DNA of 59,736 nucleotides from J029 sp964482495 (GCA_964482495.1 CAYZXS010000024.1:1-59736); one strand, 5' to 3'; counted from the first letter of the stretch, positions 32,663 through 42,156 are shown. Numbers and translations: made by a program. The notes: generated by a model from the sequence alone, not told the origin.

Positions 32663-34264
32663 ATGAACGAGCCGACGCGCGCAGAAGCCCTGGACGGCTT
32701 GACCCAATCGGGTCTGTCGGCGGGCGCTGCTGCTCAGGTGTCGGGCCGAACCGGCATTCCCGAAGCAGAGGTCTACGGCGCCGGCAGCTTCTTCCACCTG
32801 TTGGACGATCCGACGGTGAAGCTGCGGGTGTGCGCGGGGCTGTCGTGCGTGTTGAAGGGCTCGGCGGAGGTGCTGGCGCGGGCGGAGGCGGCGGGGCTGC
32901 CGGTGGCGGAGTGCTCGTGCCTGGCGGCCTGTGACCGGGCGCCGGTGGCGATGCGGGAGCGGGTGGTGCTGCCGGAGCTGGGGGTGGACGAGGTGGACGG
33001 TGCGGGCGGCGACTGGCAGGCGCTGCGGCCGGAACAGCCGGACTGGGGCGGCGAGGTCGGGGTGGCGCCGACCGGCGGCGATGCCGTCGGGGCGCCGAGC
33101 CTGGCCATGGACTTGGCGGGCGAGCGCGACCGCAGCGGCGCGGCCTTCGCCCGCGCAGCGGAGCTGGGCGCGGACGCCGTGATCGCCGAGGTCGAAGCCG
33201 CCGGGCTGCAAGGCCGCGGTGGCGCCGGCTTCCCGGCCGCCTTCAAGTGGAAGGCAGTGCGCGGCGAGGCGGCCGAGACCCGCTACGTGGTCCTGAACGC
33301 CGACGAGGGCGAGCCGGGGACCTTCAAGGACCGGGAGCTGCTTCTGCGCCGGCCCGACCTGGTCGTGGAAGGCTTGGCGATCGCGGCGGCGGCCGTCGGC
33401 GCGCGCCAGGTGTGGTGCTACCTGCGCGGTGAGTTCGGCGGGCCGTGGCGGTCGCTGCAGGCCGAGATCGACGCGGCGCGGGCGACGGGACGCTACGACG
33501 GCATCGACTTCCACCTGCACTCGGGCCACGGCGCCTACATCTGCGGCGAGGAGACCGCGCTGCTCGAAGCGCTCGAGGGCAAGCGCGGCATGCCGCGGCT
33601 GAAGCCGCCCTTCCCGACCCAGGTCGGGCTGTGGGGTCGACCGACCCTGATCCACAACGTCGAGACTATCGCCTGCGTGCCGGCGATCGTACGCCGCGGC
33701 GGCGACTGGTTCGCGGGGCTGGGGCGCACCGGCCCGGGCACCAAGCTCTACTGCCTGAGCGGGCACGTGGCGCGGCCGGGCGTCTACGAGGCGCCGCTCG
33801 GGGTGACGCTGGACGAGCTGCTCGACGCCGCCGGCGGCGTGGTCGGCGAGCTGAAGGCCTTCTCGCCGGGCGGCGCCTCGTCCGGCTTCCTACCGGCCAG
33901 CGAGTCGGGCCGGCCGCTGGACTTCAAGAGCCTGGCCGAAGTGGGGTCGATGTTGGGCTCGGCGGGGATCGTGGTGCTCAACAACAGCGCGAACATCGCC
34001 GAGGCCGCGCTGCACCAGCTCCGCTTCTTCGAGGCCGAGAGCTGCGGCCAGTGCGCGCCCTGCCGCATCGGCACCCGCTTCCTACGCGAGGCGCTGGAGC
34101 GCGCCTACGAAGCCGCGCCGGGCGAGCCGCGCCGCGCTGCGCTGCGCCACGTCGCCGATGCCGCCTGGCAGATGAACGAGGGCTCGATCTGCGGCCTCGG
34201 CCAAGCGGCGCCGCTGCCTCTGACTTCGGCTTTAAAGGACTTCCCCGAGGACTTCGACGCGTGA
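32663..34264 (+). CDS. Formate dehydrogenase, NADH-binding subunit (NuoE-NuoF-like fusion)
   Basis: A 533-residue diaphorase subunit. Residues about 1-100 are a NuoE-like thioredoxin fold with a [2Fe-2S] site (CAGLSC ... CSCLAACDRAP). Residues about 150-530 match NuoF/FdsB: GLQGRGGAGFPAAFKW (NADH/FMN site), NADEGEPGTFKDRELL, GAYICGEETALLEALEG, PPFPTQVGLWGRPTLIHNVET, a SLBB-like region (GHVARPGVYEAPLG) and the [4Fe-4S] motif SCGQCAPCRIGT. It should pass electrons between the catalytic subunit and NAD+. In FdsGBAD-type enzymes the NuoE-like part is a separate gamma subunit. Its stop overlaps the next start by 4 nt (GTGA). Confidence 0.9.
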   Translation: MNEPTRAEALDGLTQSGLSAGAAAQVSGRTGIPEAEVYGAGSFFHLLDDPTVKLRVCAGLSCVLKGSAEVLARAEAAGLPVAECSCLAACDRAPVAMRERVVLPELGVDEVDGAGGDWQALRPEQPDWGGEVGVAPTGGDAVGAPSLAMDLAGERDRSGAAFARAAELGADAVIAEVEAAGLQGRGGAGFPAAFKWKAVRGEAAETRYVVLNADEGEPGTFKDRELLLRRPDLVVEGLAIAAAAVGARQVWCYLRGEFGGPWRSLQAEIDAARATGRYDGIDFHLHSGHGAYICGEETALLEALEGKRGMPRLKPPFPTQVGLWGRPTLIHNVETIACVPAIVRRGGDWFAGLGRTGPGTKLYCLSGHVARPGVYEAPLGVTLDELLDAAGGVVGELKAFSPGGASSGFLPASESGRPLDFKSLAEVGSMLGSAGIVVLNNSANIAEAALHQLRFFEAESCGQCAPCRIGTRFLREALERAYEAAPGEPRRAALRHVADAAWQMNEGSICGLGQAAPLPLTSALKDFPEDFDA

Positions 34265-37017
34265 TCCAGAGCCGCCACCAGCTCTCGCTCGACGGTCGAT
34301 CCGTCTCCTTCACCGCCGGCGAGACCGTGCTCGCGGTCGCGGCGCGCGCGGGGGTGTCGATCCCGACCCTGTGCCACGACCCGCGGCTGGAGCCGGCGGG
34401 CTGCTGCCGCTCCTGCCTGGTGGAGATCGACGGCCGCCCGCGGATGGCGCCGGCCTGCGCCACGCCGGCGGAGGACGGCATGGTGGTCGTGACGGAGAGC
34501 GAGCGCGTGGCGCGGCACCGGCGCACGCTGTTGTCGCTGTATCTGGCTGACCAACCGGCCGACCCGGAACGCGGCGGCCGCGCCTGCGAGCTGCACGCGA
34601 TGGCGGCCGAGTTCGGCGCCGCCGCGGATTGGCCGAAGATGGCGCCGTTACGCGCCGGCCGCGACGACCCCAACCCCTACATCCTCTTCGAGCCGGACAA
34701 GTGCATCCTGTGCGCGAGGTGCACGCGCTACTGCTCGGAGGTCGAGGGGGTGACCGCGATCACGCTGGCGAAACGCGGACCGCAGACGACGATCGCCACC
34801 GCCGACATGCGCGGCCTGCTCGACACCTCCTGCGAACTCTGCGGCGGCTGCATCGACGCCTGCCCCACCGGGGCGATGACCGAGAAGATGCCGCGCACCG
34901 CCGGCGCGCCGCCCGAGGCCGAACTGGAGCGGGTGCGCACCACCTGCAACTACTGCGGCGTCGGCTGCCAGATGGACCTGAACGTCGACCGCGCGGCCAA
35001 CAGAGTGGTGAAGGTCACCAGCCCGCCGCCGGGCGCGACCACCAACGACGGCAACCTGTGCGTCAAGGGCCGCTTCGCCTACGACTTCATCGGCCACCCG
35101 GACCGGCTGACCACGCCGCTGGTGCGCGCCGCGGACGGATCGCTGCGCGTGGCCTCCTGGGAGGAAGCCCTGCAGCGCGCCGCCGACGGCCTGCGGGGCG
35201 TCGCCGAACGCCACGGCCGCGACGCCCTCGGCTTCGTCTCGAGCTCGCGCTGCACCGGCGAGGAGAACTACCTGGTGCAGAAGCTGGCGCGCGCGGTGTT
35301 CGGCACCAACAACGTGCACCAGTGCGCGGCGACCTGACACGCCCCCACCGTGGCCGGTCTGGTCACGACCTTCGGCGCCGGGGCGATGACCAATTCGATC
35401 GGCGAGATCCGCGACGCCGACTTCCTCTTCGTCACCGGCAGCAACACCACCGAGGCGCACCCGATCATCGCCATGGAGATGAAGCGGGCCAAGCGCCGCG
35501 GCGCCAAGCTCGTGGTGGCCGACCCGCGCTCGATCTGGATGACCACGATCGCCGACCGCCACCTGAAGCTGCGCCCCGGCACCGACGTCTGGCTGCTCAA
35601 CGCCATGGCCCACGTGATCGTGCACGAGGGGCTGGTCGACGAGGACTTCGTCGCCGCCAACACCGAGAACTTCGCCGCGATGGCAGAGACCGTGGCGCGC
35701 TACACGCCGGAGGAGGCGGAGGAGGTCACCGGCGTGCCGGCCGAGGACATCCGCGCCACCGCGCGCGAGTACGCCACCACCCCGAAGGCGGGCATCTACT
35801 ACACCCTCGGCATCACCGAGCACACCCACGGCACCGACAACGTCTACGCGCTGTCGAACCTGGTGCTGATGACCGGCCACCTCGGCGTCGCCTCCGCCGG
35901 CATGAACCCGCTGCGCGGCCAGAACAACGTCCAGGGCGCCAACGACGCCGGCGCCAGCCCGGTGTTCCTGCCCGGCTACCAGCGCGTGGACGATGACGAC
36001 GCCCGCGCGCGCTTCGAGGCCGCCTGGGGGAAACCGCTGCGGGCCGAGCCGGGCCTGAACCTGAACGAGATGATGAAGGTGGCCGGCACGCAGCTGAAGG
36101 GCTTCTACGTCATGGGCGAGGACATCGTGCTCAGCGAGCCGAACGTGGCCAAGCTCGAGCAGGGGCTCAATCAGGTCGAGTTCCTCGTGCTGCAGGACTT
36201 GTTCCTGAACGAGACCGCGCGCTTCGCCGACGTCATCCTGCCGGGCGGCTGCTTCGCCGAGAAGGACGGCGTCTTCACCAACTCCGAGCGGCGGGTGCAG
36301 CGGGTGCGCAAGGCGGTCGAGCCGCCGGGCGAGGCCCGCTCCGACCTCGAGATCCTGCAGGACCTGGCGCGGGCTTGCGGCGCCGACTGGCCTGAGCAGG
36401 ACGCGGCCGCGGTCTACGCCGAGATGGCGGCGCTGGCGCCGAAGTTCGCCGGCATCCGCCACGAGCGGCTCGACGCCGGGGGCGGGCTCCAGTGGCCCTG
36501 CGAGGACGCGGACTCGCCGGGGACCAAGTTCCTCCACGAAGGCGGCGTGCTCCGCGGCCGCGGCCGCTTCGAGCCGGTCGACTACCGCCCCTCCGCCGAA
36601 GCCGCCGACTCCGAATACCCGCTGGTGCTGTCCACCGGCCGCACCCTCTACCACTACAACGCCGCCACCCAGACCCGGCGCGAGCCCGGGCTCACCGCCA
36701 AGCAGCCCGAGGCCTACGTCGAGCTGCACCGCCGCGACGCCCGCGACCGCGGCATCGGCGACGGCGACCTGGTCGAGGTCCGAACCCGCCGCGGGGCGGT
36801 GCGCTGCCGCGCCGCGGTGAGCAAACAAGTGCGCAAGGGGTGCGTGTGGATGCCCTTCCACTTCGCCGAGGCCCGCGCCAACCTGCTCACGGTCGACGAC
36901 GGCGACGCCGTCACCGGCACCGCTGAGTACAAGGTCTGCGCCGCCGAGGTCCGGCCTCTCCCGGTGGACGAGGGGGGGCCGCCCGCCGCCCTCTTCCCCG
37001 GCGCCTTCTGGGTCTGA
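34261..37017 (+). CDS. fdhF: Selenocysteine-containing formate dehydrogenase, catalytic (alpha) subunit
   Basis: A 918-residue protein read through an in-frame TGA at 35335-35337 (Sec359). It oxidises formate to CO2 (or the reverse) at a molybdenum or tungsten bis-pterin site. Order: NuoG-like [2Fe-2S] domain (PTLCHDPRLEPAGCCRSCLVEID), two [4Fe-4S] motifs (CILCARCTRYC, CELCGGCIDACPTGAM), the [4Fe-4S] of the molybdopterin domain (CNYCGVGC), then VHQCAAT-Sec-HAPTVAGLVTTFGAGAMTNSI, where known enzymes have Sec or Cys. The coding frame continues to DIVLSEPN, GGCFAEKDGVF and a C-terminal pterin domain (LSTGRTLYHYNAATQTRR). A SECIS-like hairpin follows the TGA. GTG start overlaps the NADH subunit stop. 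Gene finders that read TGA only as stop would split it in two. Confidence 0.93.
35335..35367 (+). promoter_or_regulatory. Sec codon and bacterial SECIS-like element
   Basis: After TGA (35335-35337) comes a stem C+GTGGCC (35349-35355) pairing with GGTCAC+G (35361-35367), with apical loop GGTCT (35356-35360). The loop GGTC starts exactly 18 nt after the TGA. As I recall it, the SelB-binding GGUC loop in E. coli fdhF has the same distance. One G-T wobble is in the stem. Confidence 0.85.
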
Positions 37018-37192
37018 GACCCGGCTCCCGCCCCCGGAATTCTGGGACCAGAAAGCAGGAAAACGGGCCCGGACCCATGCCGAAGTAGGGTTATCCTCGC
37101 CGCGCGCCCGGATCCCCTCTTCCTCTTCCCCGCGGCGCCCCACCCCCATCCCACCGCCGCCCTCGCTGCGGCCGCCCCACGCCCCTCGACCG
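37018..37192 (+). other. Intergenic region upstream of the radical SAM gene
   Basis: 175 nt. TATCCT at 37092-37097 is a possible -10 box, but it lies 95 nt before the start and has no clear -35. The last 90 nt are very C-rich on the plus strand. No RNA gene or terminator was recognised. Confidence 0.3.
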
Positions 37193-38071
37193 ATGATCGA
37201 GTATTCCGGCAAGCTCTACCGGCCGCCGTCGGAAGCCGACTCCCTCATCCTGCAGGCCACCTTGGGCTGCAGCTATAACGAGTGCACCTTCTGCGGCATG
37301 TACCGCGAGAAGGCCTTCCGCGTCCGGCCGATCGATGAGCTCCAGCAGGAGATCGACTGGGCCGTCGAGCGCTTCCCAGAGGTCCGCAAGGTCTTCCTCG
37401 GCGACGGCGACGCCCTGATGGCCAAGGCCAGCTTCCTCGAGGAGCTGCTCGACCGGCTCCATGAGGCCTTCCCGCACCTGCGCCGGATCAGCGTCTACGC
37501 CTCGCCGCAGTCGCTGCAGGTCCGGAGCGTCGAGGAGATGACGCGGCTGCGCCAGAAAGGCCTGGGCCTCTACTACCTGGGCATCGAGTCCGGCGACGAC
37601 GTGGTGCTGGAGCGGCTCCAGAAGGGCGTCGACGGCGAGGAGATGATCCGAGTCTCGCGCAAGGCGGGCGAGGCCGGGGTCAAGCTGAGCACGATGATCC
37701 TGCTCGGCGCCGGCGGCCGCGAGCGCTCGCTCGAGCACGCCCGGAACTCGGCCCGGGTGGTCAACGCCATCCAGCCGCGCTTCGTCAGCACCCTGGTCAT
37801 GACCCCGGTGCCGGACACGCCGCTGTGGGAGCAGCACCTGCGCGGCGAGTTCGACGAGCTCGACCCGCTGGAGCTGGCCTGCGAGCTGCGCGAGTTCCTG
37901 GCGGGGCTGGAGCTCGAGGGCAGCGTCTTCCGCTCGAACCACGCCAGCAACTACCTGGCGCTGGCGGGCACCCTGCCGAAGGACCAGCCGGCGCTGGTGG
38001 CGGCGCTCGACCGCGTGATCCAGGACCCGTCCATGGCCGGCTTCAAGCCGGAGTGGATGCGCGGCCTGTAG
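37193..38071 (+). CDS. Radical SAM protein, CX4CX2C type
   Basis: A 292-residue protein with a [4Fe-4S]/SAM site at QATLGCSYNECTFCGMYREKAF, spaced C-x4-C-x2-C rather than the usual C-x3-C-x2-C. The core barrel follows (VFLGDGDALM, ISVYASPQSLQVRS, LGLYYLGIESGDDVVLERLQKGV, MILLGAGG) and ends with VSTLVMTPVPDTPLWEQ and SNHASNYLALAGTLPKD. This matches a COG1032-like family in which no reaction is established; the C-x4-C spacing is typical of it. No B12-binding domain or SPASM domain is present. It stands alone downstream of formate dehydrogenase. Confidence 0.82.
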   Translation: MIEYSGKLYRPPSEADSLILQATLGCSYNECTFCGMYREKAFRVRPIDELQQEIDWAVERFPEVRKVFLGDGDALMAKASFLEELLDRLHEAFPHLRRISVYASPQSLQVRSVEEMTRLRQKGLGLYYLGIESGDDVVLERLQKGVDGEEMIRVSRKAGEAGVKLSTMILLGAGGRERSLEHARNSARVVNAIQPRFVSTLVMTPVPDTPLWEQHLRGEFDELDPLELACELREFLAGLELEGSVFRSNHASNYLALAGTLPKDQPALVAALDRVIQDPSMAGFKPEWMRGL

Positions 38072-38168
38072 CGGCGGCCCCCGCGGCGGCGGAGACCGGC
38101 GTAACCGCCGCGCCCCCGGTCCGTCTTCCCCTTCGTTACCGAGAAGACATCGGACACGGAGGTCGTTG

Positions 38169-38630
38169 ATGCACCGAAGACTCATCTTTCCCGCCGCCGC
38201 CCTGCTGGCGGCCCTGCTCACCCCGCTCGCCGCCCAGGACCCGGGCGGAGAGGTCACCGCTGACTGCCCCGACATCGGCGCGGTCCAGCACCACACCGCC
38301 ACCACCACCTCGTCGGGCTTCCAGGCCTGCGACTGGGGCATGGTGGAGTTCCGCTTCGGCGGCGTGACGCTCACCTGGGAGGACCCGGTGTGCCCGCTGT
38401 TCATCCTGTTCGAGCCCTACTGGACCGAGACCGGGGAGAAGCACGGCACCTTGATCCTGCAGGTGCACATGGCGCGGGCGTTGAAATTCAACTACCGCTG
38501 CGACGAGAAGACCGAGAACTGCGTCCAGGTCTCGATCGACGAGTTCGGCCAGTACCCGGTTCACGTCGACAGCCATTGCGGTGAGCCGCCGCTGGTGACG
38601 CCGCCGCTGCCCCCGCCGCCGGGACGATGA
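38169..38630 (+). CDS. Hypothetical secreted Cys-containing protein
   Basis: A 153-residue protein with a signal peptide (MHRRLIFPAAALLAALLTPLAAQ). The mature part has six Cys (in TADCPD, QACDWG, DPVCPLF, NYRCDEK, ENCVQV and SHCGEP), an even number suited to disulfides, and ends in a Pro-rich tail (PPLVTPPLPPPPGR). No known family. ATG 38169 is chosen over the adjacent in-frame TTG because GGAGG (38158-38162) lies 6 nt upstream. The next gene overlaps by 4 nt (ATGA), so the two are coupled. Confidence 0.62.
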   Translation: MHRRLIFPAAALLAALLTPLAAQDPGGEVTADCPDIGAVQHHTATTTSSGFQACDWGMVEFRFGGVTLTWEDPVCPLFILFEPYWTETGEKHGTLILQVHMARALKFNYRCDEKTENCVQVSIDEFGQYPVHVDSHCGEPPLVTPPLPPPPGR

Positions 38631-40078
38631 AGCGGCGCGTCTGGGTACCGCTGGGCTCCTTCCTGGTCCTGGGGATCGTCCTGGCGGCGGGGTGGATCGG
38701 CCGCTCCCCCGCCGGGCCGGCGCCGGGTCTGGCGGCCGCCGCAGACCGGGACGGCCCGGCCGGTCCGGGGGGGCCAGCCGGCGCCGACGGACCGGCGGTC
38801 GCGGTCGACGCGCCAGCGGCGGCCGGGATGGAGCTGCTCGAACGGCTCCGCGACAAGGACAGCCGCGGCCCGACGCTGGAGCAGGCGCTGGCGGACCCCG
38901 GCCTGGCGGCCTGGGTGCTGGCCCGGCTGGAGCAGGCCGACTTCCCCGCCTCGCGGGTTCGCGAGCTGGGATGGCTGCTGCGGGCGGTGCTGACGGTGTG
39001 GCAGGACCTCGAGCCGCCGCCGCCCTTCGCCCGGCGGGGCTACCTGGAGCGGGTGGTGGCCGCCGCGGCTCGAGGCGACCGGGCGGGGAGCGCAGCGGCC
39101 TTCGCCTGGCGCGGCCAGCGACTGCTCGGGCCGACCAACCTCGACCTGGTCCACGGCGCCCGCCCCGACCGAATCGACGGCCTGCAGGCCGGCCAAACCG
39201 GCGCCGGGCGGGCCTCCGCCTACCTGGCGATGCTCGAAGACACCCTGCGGAGCCACCTCGACCTCGAGCAGGACGCGGTCGTGCTCAGCTACCTGGAGGA
39301 CCCCAGCGCCCGGGTCCGGATGCTGGCGCGCCGGCTGTGGTTCGCGCTGGAACGGAGCGGCGGCTGGATCGCCGCCCTGGAGGGGCTCGGGGCGCTCGCC
39401 GACGCCGAGCGGCTGGACCTGCTGCGCCAGATCGCCCAGCAGGCGGAGCTGGGGCAGGCCGTCGCGGCCCTGCGGCTGGCGGAGCAGCGCTTCGGCCTCC
39501 ACCAGAGCTTCCTCGGGGCCTGGGCCGACCTCGGCCAGCGGGATCCTCGGGCGGTGGCCGGGGTCTACGCCGAGCTGCTGGAAGCCGGTCAGCTGGCCCG
39601 GCTGCCCGAGGGCGACTATCTGGCCGACCCCGCCGCCGACCCCGGCGGCTACCAGGAGATGCAGGACGTCTTCCACGAGGCCCGGACCCGCGCCAGCCTG
39701 GTGACCGCCTACCTGGTCACGGCTGAACACCAGGGCGGGGTGGACTGGGAGCTGATCGAGTCCGCGGCCTGGCGGGAGTGGAACCCGGTGGTGCGCGGAA
39801 CCGCCTGGACGGCGCTGGCCGGCAGCGGCCTGGCGGAGCCGGTGGCCAGCGCCTACCAGCAGCTGCTCGACCCAGCCTGGCGCGCCAGCGCCAGGATCCC
39901 GGGGGTGGAGAGCGACTCCCATCTGGCGCCCGGACTGGCCCAGCTCGCGGAGGCGTTGCCGGACGGCACCCTGCGAGGCTACCGGGAGCTGCTGAGCAGC
40001 TTCCGGCTCAGCGCGGACGAGCGGGCCGGACTGGAAGCGATCCTGACCCGTCGGGCCGGCGGGGACGGGGACATGTGA
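38627..40078 (+). CDS. Membrane-anchored helical-repeat protein, function unknown
   Basis: A 483-residue protein with one N-terminal membrane anchor (VWVPLGSFLVLGIVLAAGWIG), a Gly/Pro/Ala-rich linker to about residue 65, then an all-helical region of repeated helix pairs (LEQALADPGLAAWVLARLEQ, YLEDPSARVRMLARRLWFALE, RGTAWTALAGSGLAEPVASAYQQLL) like HEAT-type scaffolds. No catalytic residues are evident. It is coupled by a 4-nt overlap to the small secreted Cys-containing protein, so the two probably act together at the envelope. Family not recognised. Confidence 0.58.
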   Translation: MKRRVWVPLGSFLVLGIVLAAGWIGRSPAGPAPGLAAAADRDGPAGPGGPAGADGPAVAVDAPAAAGMELLERLRDKDSRGPTLEQALADPGLAAWVLARLEQADFPASRVRELGWLLRAVLTVWQDLEPPPPFARRGYLERVVAAAARGDRAGSAAAFAWRGQRLLGPTNLDLVHGARPDRIDGLQAGQTGAGRASAYLAMLEDTLRSHLDLEQDAVVLSYLEDPSARVRMLARRLWFALERSGGWIAALEGLGALADAERLDLLRQIAQQAELGQAVAALRLAEQRFGLHQSFLGAWADLGQRDPRAVAGVYAELLEAGQLARLPEGDYLADPAADPGGYQEMQDVFHEARTRASLVTAYLVTAEHQGGVDWELIESAAWREWNPVVRGTAWTALAGSGLAEPVASAYQQLLDPAWRASARIPGVESDSHLAPGLAQLAEALPDGTLRGYRELLSSFRLSADERAGLEAILTRRAGGDGDM

Positions 40079-40113
40079 CTCCCCCCGGAATCCCCACGAG
40101 CGGCGGGGGCTGC

Positions 40114-40119
40114 TACGGT
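40114..40119 (+). promoter_or_regulatory. TACGGT -10 box for the peptide transporter
   Basis: TACGGT ends 8 nt before ATG 40128 with no Shine-Dalgarno sequence between; another leaderless-type arrangement. Confidence 0.35.
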
Positions 40120-40127
40120 TTCCGGCC

Positions 40128-42059
40128 ATGGCTTCCCCCGCCTCTGCCTCGAATCAGACCGACTCCAACGACCCCCTGCTGAAACAGCTCGCAGGCTTCT
40201 CCGGCCTCTACTGGGTGGCCAATTGGATGGAGGTCGTGGAACGCTTCGCCTACTACGGCGTGCGCGTCGTCCTGCCCGTGTTCATGGTCGAGGCGATCGA
40301 GAACAACGGTCCAGAGTTCAACCACATCCAGAAAGGCCAGATCTACGCGGTCTGGGCCTTGGTGCAGAGCCTGGTCCCGATCTTCACCGGGGGCTTCGCC
40401 GACCGCTACGGCTACAAGCTGAACATCGCCATCAGCACGGTGCTCAAGGTCATCGGCTACCTGCTGATGGGCTACTGCATCTTCCTCTCGGAGACCTTCG
40501 CCGGGACTGGGTTGCGCGAAGCGCGGGAGGCGGGCACGGACTCCAGCCTGGCCTGGTTCTGGGCCGGCGCGATGTTCCTGGCCCTCGGCACGGCGATCTT
40601 CAAGCCCGGCCTGCAAGGGCTGATCGCCCACCAGATGCCGAAGAAGTACGCCTCTCTCGGCTGGTCGGTGTTCTACCAGATGGTCAACGTCGGCGGCTTC
40701 ATCGGCCCGATGCTCGCCGGCGTGCTGCGGGTCTGGTCCTGGGACTACGTCTTCCTGGCCTGCGCCGCGGGCATCTGCCTGAACTTCATCCCGCTGCTGA
40801 TCATCAAGGAGCCGGAGCACCACGGCGAGGAGAACGACGAGGGCTTCGTTGACGTGCTGCTGAACGCGGTGCGCGGCCTGCTCGAGCCGCGCCTGTTCTT
40901 CTTCACGATCGCCTTCTCGGGCTTCTGGCTGATGTTCTATCAGCTCTTCGACATCCTCCCGAACTTCATCGACGACTGGGTGGACTCCCGGGACGCCGCC
41001 GCCTTCCTCGACTCCGCGGTGGGCGGGCTGCCGATCTGGTACCTCAGCGCCCCGCTGGTGCTGATCGTCGGCGCGGTGCGCTGGGCGTGCATGCGCGCCA
41101 ACGGCAACGCCATGACGCCGAAGGAGAAGGTGCTGTGGGCCGTCGGCGCCGCCGGCACCGCCTGCATCCAGCTGTGGCAGGACACGCGCCTCGCCGTGCC
41201 GATGATCAACGGCGGCAACCTCACCCAGGAGTGGGTGATCAACTTCAACGCCATGCTGATCAGCCTGTTCGCCTTCGCGATGGGTTACATCACCGGCAAG
41301 GTGCGGTCGCTGTCCGCGATCATCATCGGCATCGGCATCTCGGCGGTGGCGATCTACTCGCTCGGCCTGAGCATGAACGGCTGGTGGATCCTCGCCATGG
41401 TCGGCCTGTTCTCCTTCGGTGAGATGACCGCCAGCCCGACCAAGATGCGCTACCTGGCCTCGATCGCCCCGCCCGGCAAGGAGGGGCTCTACATGGGCTA
41501 CGTCAACTTCACGGTGGGCATCGGCTGGGCCTTCGGCAGCGTGATCGCCGGCGAGCTCTACCAGGCCGACGGCGACAAGACCGTGCTCGCCTCCCGCTAC
41601 CTGGTCCAAGAGGCGGGGGTCGCGGAGCAGACGATGGCGGAGATGAACAAGGTCGACATCCTGCCCTTCTTCGAGCAGACGCTCGGCGTCGACGCCTGGG
41701 AGACCCGCAACATGCTCTGGGAGACCTACGACCCCTACGGCATGTGGCAGGTGTTCACCATCATCGGCCTGGCCTCGATGGTCGGGATCATGATCTACAA
41801 CTACGTGACCAAGCGGGCCGACGCCGACCCGGAGCACTCCTTCAACACCCGCGGATCGCTCTGGGTCCGGTCGGCGCTGGTGCCGATCGTCCTGATCCTC
41901 GCCTACGCCACCTACCACCGGCTCTGGATCGCGGACCGGGACGTCGTCGACTCGCTGGCCTTCATCGTCCTCACCCTGATGTTCGCCCTGATGCTGCTGA
42001 TCTCCTACCTCTCGCCATCGGCGCCGGGAGACCAGCCCGAGCAGCCGCCGGCGGCCTGA
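40128..42059 (+). CDS. POT/PTR2-family proton-coupled peptide transporter
   Basis: A 643-residue major-facilitator protein. The E-x-x-E-R-F-x-Y-Y signature of POT transporters is present in helix 1 (MEVVERFAYYG). A GGFADRYGYKLN loop and FYQMVNVGGFIGPMLAG follow, with about 14 membrane helices in total. In known POT proteins the Glu residues and Arg couple proton entry to di- and tripeptide uptake; substrates here are inferred. Two extended loops (GTGLREAREAGTDSS; the acidic LVQEAGVAEQTMAEMNKVD region) make it longer than typical bacterial members. Monocistronic; a strong hairpin lies between it and the convergent EPS gene. Confidence 0.85.
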   Translation: MASPASASNQTDSNDPLLKQLAGFSGLYWVANWMEVVERFAYYGVRVVLPVFMVEAIENNGPEFNHIQKGQIYAVWALVQSLVPIFTGGFADRYGYKLNIAISTVLKVIGYLLMGYCIFLSETFAGTGLREAREAGTDSSLAWFWAGAMFLALGTAIFKPGLQGLIAHQMPKKYASLGWSVFYQMVNVGGFIGPMLAGVLRVWSWDYVFLACAAGICLNFIPLLIIKEPEHHGEENDEGFVDVLLNAVRGLLEPRLFFFTIAFSGFWLMFYQLFDILPNFIDDWVDSRDAAAFLDSAVGGLPIWYLSAPLVLIVGAVRWACMRANGNAMTPKEKVLWAVGAAGTACIQLWQDTRLAVPMINGGNLTQEWVINFNAMLISLFAFAMGYITGKVRSLSAIIIGIGISAVAIYSLGLSMNGWWILAMVGLFSFGEMTASPTKMRYLASIAPPGKEGLYMGYVNFTVGIGWAFGSVIAGELYQADGDKTVLASRYLVQEAGVAEQTMAEMNKVDILPFFEQTLGVDAWETRNMLWETYDPYGMWQVFTIIGLASMVGIMIYNYVTKRADADPEHSFNTRGSLWVRSALVPIVLILAYATYHRLWIADRDVVDSLAFIVLTLMFALMLLISYLSPSAPGDQPEQPPAA

Positions 42060-42100
42060 CGCCCCGGCCGCAGCGCCGGAGGGCCGGGACCGACGAGGAC

Positions 42101-42127
42101 AGGGGCGGAGCCGCCGGCTCCGCCCCT
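42101..42127. terminator. Strong bidirectional hairpin between convergent genes
   Basis: Perfect 12-bp arms AGGGGCGGAGCC and GGCTCCGCCCCT with a 3-nt loop. It sits midway between the peptide transporter stop and the sugar-transferase stop. There is no T-tract on either side, but the position and stability suit a bidirectional terminator. Confidence 0.6.
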
Positions 42128-42156
42128 GCTCGTTCCCGGAGGGCCTCGCCGGGCGT

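Noticed and set aside
35335..35349. Nonsense mutation or pseudogene in formate dehydrogenase
   Set aside because: The frame is kept on both sides, the TGA sits exactly at the Sec/Cys position, and a correctly spaced SECIS-like hairpin follows.
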